DNA of 64,000 nt from JAMZMI01 sp039944535 (GTDB taxonomy: Bacteria; Bacteroidota; Bacteroidia; Cytophagales; Cyclobacteriaceae). Below the pieces are notes generated by a model that worked only from the letters and a program-made list of their open reading frames with translations, had not been told where the DNA came from and searched no databases. A program made the translations under genes and the position numbers. The stretch spans positions 148,942 to 212,941 of the forward strand of contig JBDUYP010000024.1 of assembly GCA_039944535.1 (NCBI GenBank), in the 5' to 3' direction. Of the stretch, positions 61,407-64,000 are shown in pieces (positions within the stretch are counted from its first letter, which is position 1; every line of letters begins with the position of its first letter).

Positions 61407-62493
61407 ATGTAGCGTGCCTAGGTTAGCGCGATGAATTTAAGGTTTTCAGTTCTCTTTCACAATATATAAGTCCATGACTGATCATACGCCCGCTAACAAA
61501 ACGCTCCCTCGGCGAGGGAGCTTTGTAAGATTGTCACGCTGCGTTTCACTTCGCTCACAATGACGGTATGGAAGGACACTTTCAGACCTTAAAGGTCATT
61601 TCTGTGTAAGCAAAAACGAAGACCTCCCGATCTCCGCTAAGCTCCGTCGGAAGGTGACGGTATAATATGGTATGTTGTGGTGTCACACTATCTAGGTGTC
61701 ACATTGACTAGGCGTCCCCGAGCTCTGGTGTCACACTGAGCCTGTCGAAGTGTAAGACACAGCAATGAATTGTTTATGCTTCGAGGGCTCGGGGACGCCT
61801 AGTCAGCATGACAATTCAAGAAATTCGGGGACACCTAGTCAGGGTGACCCTTATAAGATTGTTACGCTCCGTTTCACTGCGCTCACAATGACGGTATAAA
61901 ACAACGTCATTCTGAACCTGAGGCACGAGGGTGAGAGAATCTCATACTTAGATGAGAGATCTGCTTCAATTCAGGTAATGACTACCCTTCGACAGGCTCA
62001 GGGTGACATTCCCTTCGACAGCTAGGGGACGCCTAGTCAGGGTGACAACACTGCTGCGTTTCACTTCGCTCACAATGACGGTATAGGAGAACACATTCAG
62101 ACCTTAAAGATCATTTCTGTGTAAGCAAAAACGAAGACCTCCCGATCTCCGCTAAGCTCCGTCGGAAGGTGACGGTATAAAATGGTATGTCACATTGCAC
62201 TCTGGTGTCACACTGAGCCTGTCGAAGTGTAAGACACAGTAATGAATTGTTTATGCTTCGACAGCTCGGGGACGCCTAGTCAGCATGACAATTCAAGAAG
62301 TTCGGGGACGCCTAGTCAGCATGACAATTCAAGAAGTTTAGGGTAACCCTTATAAGATTGTTACGCTCCGTTTCACTTCGCTCACAAAGACGGTGTAGAT
62401 GACACTGCTGCGTTTCGCTTGACATAGCCCACTTCGCAAGTACCACCCCCCACTTCAAAACCTCAACGCTGAGGTTCAAAGGCTCACGTTCGT
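61407..62493. repeat. Mosaic of dispersed repeats, right flank of the CRISPR locus
   Basis: About 1.1 kb with no credible gene. It contains a perfect hairpin GCTCCCTC-GGC-GAGGGAGC (61503-61521); several copies of GGGGACGCCTAGTCAG; and CTGAGCCTGTCGAAG at 61736 and 62213, inverted at 61987. A composite block is duplicated: the segment with GCAAAAACGAAGACCTCCCG at about 61575-61675 recurs nearly unchanged at about 62095-62195. The stretch CAATGAATTGTTTATGCTTC also recurs in both units with one or two differences. Probably a repeat array grown by unequal recombination. Confidence 0.8.
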
Positions 62494-62835
62494 TTATTTT
62501 TTGCGGTAATACTTACCCACCTTGCTTTCCATGACTTCTTTCACCCGTGGAAACAAACTATAAAAGTGCCTGATCTGATCATTGTTGGTAAACTGGTAGT
62601 ACTCTCGGCCATAGTCATCGGCCCAGGTCAGGTTGAGCACGGCAGATTTAATCGATTTTATCCTTACATAGATATACACTTCCTCCGGGCTACAATCCTT
62701 GTGGTATAGTTCCATCAGCTCAGTATCCAGCAGATTCATCGGAATCTCTTTGGCATGCAGGCATTTGGCCACTAGCTGAACCCAGGGGTGGTAGCTGACG
62801 CCAAATGTTTTAGGATTTTGTTTGTACAGACTCAC
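62494..62835 (-). CDS. Small protein of unknown function
   Basis: A 113-residue soluble protein, basic overall, ending in KVGKYYRKK. Segments LYKQNPKTFGVSYHPWVQLV, SPEEVYIYVRIKSIKSAVLN and DDYGREYYQFTNNDQIRHFY look like a compact alpha/beta fold with many aromatic residues. No known motif. It is 38 bp downstream of the SRAP gene on the same strand, so co-transcription is likely. Function unknown. Confidence 0.6.
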   Translation of the reverse strand: MSLYKQNPKTFGVSYHPWVQLVAKCLHAKEIPMNLLDTELMELYHKDCSPEEVYIYVRIKSIKSAVLNLTWADDYGREYYQFTNNDQIRHFYSLFPRVKEVMESKVGKYYRKK

Positions 62836-62873
62836 TTTGCTAAATTAAGTAGCAAAGCTAAATATATTAGTAT

Positions 62874-63779
62874 CTATGTGAATATTTCGTCCAGATTTAA
62901 ATCCGGCCAATGGTATCTTTCTCTGATCTCGGGCACATTGCCTATATAGTCCATGTCTTTACGCTTTTTCAGGTTGCGCACTGGATCATACGCCAGCTTA
63001 TCTTCATCATAGGGTTGGCATAGGTTGAGGATAGCCGCTTCAAAAAGTTTTTCTTCGGCTGGGTCTTTGGTATCAGGGTATGGTTTCAGGTAGTCCGTGA
63101 GTTGGCTTTCGTCTAAGAGCACGAGCATTCTGTGTCCGGTTCTTTCTACCAGTTTGGGGTTGTTGTGAATTCTGGCCAATATGCCGTTGGCCTCAGTGGT
63201 CACTACAGCCACGGAGTTAAACTCCTGAACCTCACCTGTCTTTTCATCAGTCAGTTCGGTATGTCTGTAAATCCCCGCCAGCCACAGTGGGCTGCCATCA
63301 GCATGGTAGATCCGAAATGGGTACGTGGTTTTATTTTGATGGTGGCTTTCATAGTAGGCATCCATAGAAATAACACAGCGCATATGTCTGGCTGAAGCCT
63401 TAAAGCCTCGTTTTTCAAACATGGTTTCTGACTGCACATTCAAATTTCTATTGTAGGGCTTCTTAAAGTCATATGCCTCCTGCACGGTTTTGACCCATGC
63501 CGGGACAAACCCCCATATACCTATGTCCATGTCTGCTTTTTCCAAACTGGTCATAAATGCCATTTGAGGTTTTGCAAACCCACTGATATGATAATACGCC
63601 GGCAAATACTTTTCTAAGTCATCGGATTGGAGTGCCTCATCTTCAGGTTTTTCACCAAGTCTTCGTTTTTCACGGTCTATCATTTCGCGTTGCTTTTGAA
63701 TGATCCGTTCGTCTGGCACCTGGAGGCGCTTGGCCTGATTGAATTGCCTTTTGGTTTGATAATCACCATCGTAGCACAT
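62874..63779 (-). CDS. SRAP-family protein (HMCES/YedK), abasic-site shield
   Basis: A 301-residue protein. The catalytic Cys is residue 2 (MCYDGDYQTK), which must be exposed by Met removal and forms a covalent link with abasic sites in single-stranded DNA in this family. Other family positions are visible: GFVPAWVKTVQEAYDFKKPY, the Asn/Glu block NRNLNVQSETMFEKRGF, MDAYYESHHQNKTTYPFRIY (the Glu site, usually FYEW), GIYRHTE and the histidine in RIHNNPKLVERTGHRMLVLL. The N-terminal 60 residues are longer than in E. coli YedK. Confidence 0.88.
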   Translation of the reverse strand: MCYDGDYQTKRQFNQAKRLQVPDERIIQKQREMIDREKRRLGEKPEDEALQSDDLEKYLPAYYHISGFAKPQMAFMTSLEKADMDIGIWGFVPAWVKTVQEAYDFKKPYNRNLNVQSETMFEKRGFKASARHMRCVISMDAYYESHHQNKTTYPFRIYHADGSPLWLAGIYRHTELTDEKTGEVQEFNSVAVVTTEANGILARIHNNPKLVERTGHRMLVLLDESQLTDYLKPYPDTKDPAEEKLFEAAILNLCQPYDEDKLAYDPVRNLKKRKDMDYIGNVPEIRERYHWPDLNLDEIFT

Positions 63780-63795
63780 ACTTAGTCAGTTTGAT

Positions 63796-64000
63796 TCACA
63801 AATAATTTAGGGATTACCAGTATGAAATCAAACATTGGCATACGAACAATGTACTTTACCAAACCCGCTTCCATCTGTACTATACCCTGCCGGAGGTGCT
63901 ACTGCATAAGGCCAATGCCGCCGTACTAACATGTGGTATTGATGCTTTTAAGCGGGTACCCCCACTTCGGAAGTACCCCCTCCCACTTCGGAAGTACCCC
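63796..64000 (+). pseudogene. Possible coding fragment running off the window
   Basis: A frame without ATG is open from a TAA at 63793-63795 to the window end. It reads protein-like sequence (YEIKHWHTNNVLYQTRFHLY, LPEVLLHKANAAVLTCGIDA) before entering two tandem copies of a 19-22-bp sequence with CCCACTTCGGAAGTACCCC (63961-64000). It may be a remnant or the beginning of a gene with a non-standard start. No family recognised. Confidence 0.25.

Noticed and set aside
1..64000. tRNA, rRNA, tmRNA, insertion sequences, prophage genes, known metabolite riboswitches
   Set aside because: Searched by eye on both strands; no cloverleaf with TTCGA-type arms, no transposase or integrase motifs (DDE, Tyr recombinase) and no recognised riboswitch core was found.

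Overview
The window looks like chromosome from a Bacteroidota bacterium, most likely a (marine?) Cytophagales. This rests on a cargo protein with a type IX secretion C-terminal domain, a TonB-dependent receptor followed by DUF4249 lipoproteins, BlaI/M56 and LytS/LytTR regulators, promoter-like TTG-N19/20-TAnnTTTG sequences, and a long (1444-residue) type II-C Cas9. The genus cannot be read from the sequence. No rRNA, tRNA, transposase or prophage gene was found.

Positions 1-24.5 kb are mostly housekeeping: a peroxiredoxin (5' end outside the window), a class III aminotransferase, a secreted retropepsin-like/PDZ protein, purine nucleoside phosphorylase with an iodotyrosine-deiodinase-like flavoprotein, an SthA-like flavoprotein, an outer-membrane barrel, the histidine genes hisH-hisA-hisF-hisIE (minus strand), phenylalanine hydroxylase, a DECR1-like dienoyl-CoA reductase, a diheme cytochrome/beta-helix lipoprotein pair, a TetR-ABC1 kinase pair, an ABC-F ATPase, an M61 peptidase and cystathionine gamma-synthase. 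Two intergenic stretches (4.8 kb, 17.6 kb) hold candidate small two-hairpin RNAs.

From 24.5 to 28 kb there is an A+T-rich islet: a 1023-residue SIR2-domain protein with the layout of stand-alone anti-phage SIR2 effectors, two strong inverted repeats and a coding remnant. Then follow an NYN-LOTUS protein, a DUF1801 protein, and a BlaI repressor overlapping an M56 protease fused to an M23 peptidase, with a clear promoter and two operator-like dyads. At 31.2-38.4 kb is a four-gene outer-membrane cluster (TonB receptor, two DUF4249 paralogues, MG2-like protein). Next come DOPA-dioxygenase-like and MltB-like enzymes, envelope proteins on the minus strand, and a LytS/LytTR pair followed by a 2045-residue T9SS surface protein. 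The same 13-mer lies upstream of both the sensor operon and the surface-protein gene, suggesting that the regulator controls both.

Positions 53.4-61.4 kb are a complete type II-C CRISPR-Cas locus. The minus-strand operon runs cas9, a HIRAN-domain gene, cas1, cas2, with 1-bp and 4-bp start/stop overlaps at two junctions. The array has 20 uniform 36-bp repeats plus two aberrant repeats with a G+C-rich insertion. A tracrRNA is divergent from cas9, and its anti-repeat shows that crRNAs come from the plus strand, toward cas2. Beyond it lie two more, progressively diverged tracrRNA-like units in tandem, whose outer stem shows compensatory changes. The HIRAN gene inside the operon and the tracrRNA tandem array are the most unusual things in the window. 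Both flanks of the locus carry the same family of short dispersed repeats. After about 1 kb of such repeats come a small unknown gene and an SRAP (HMCES/YedK) protein.
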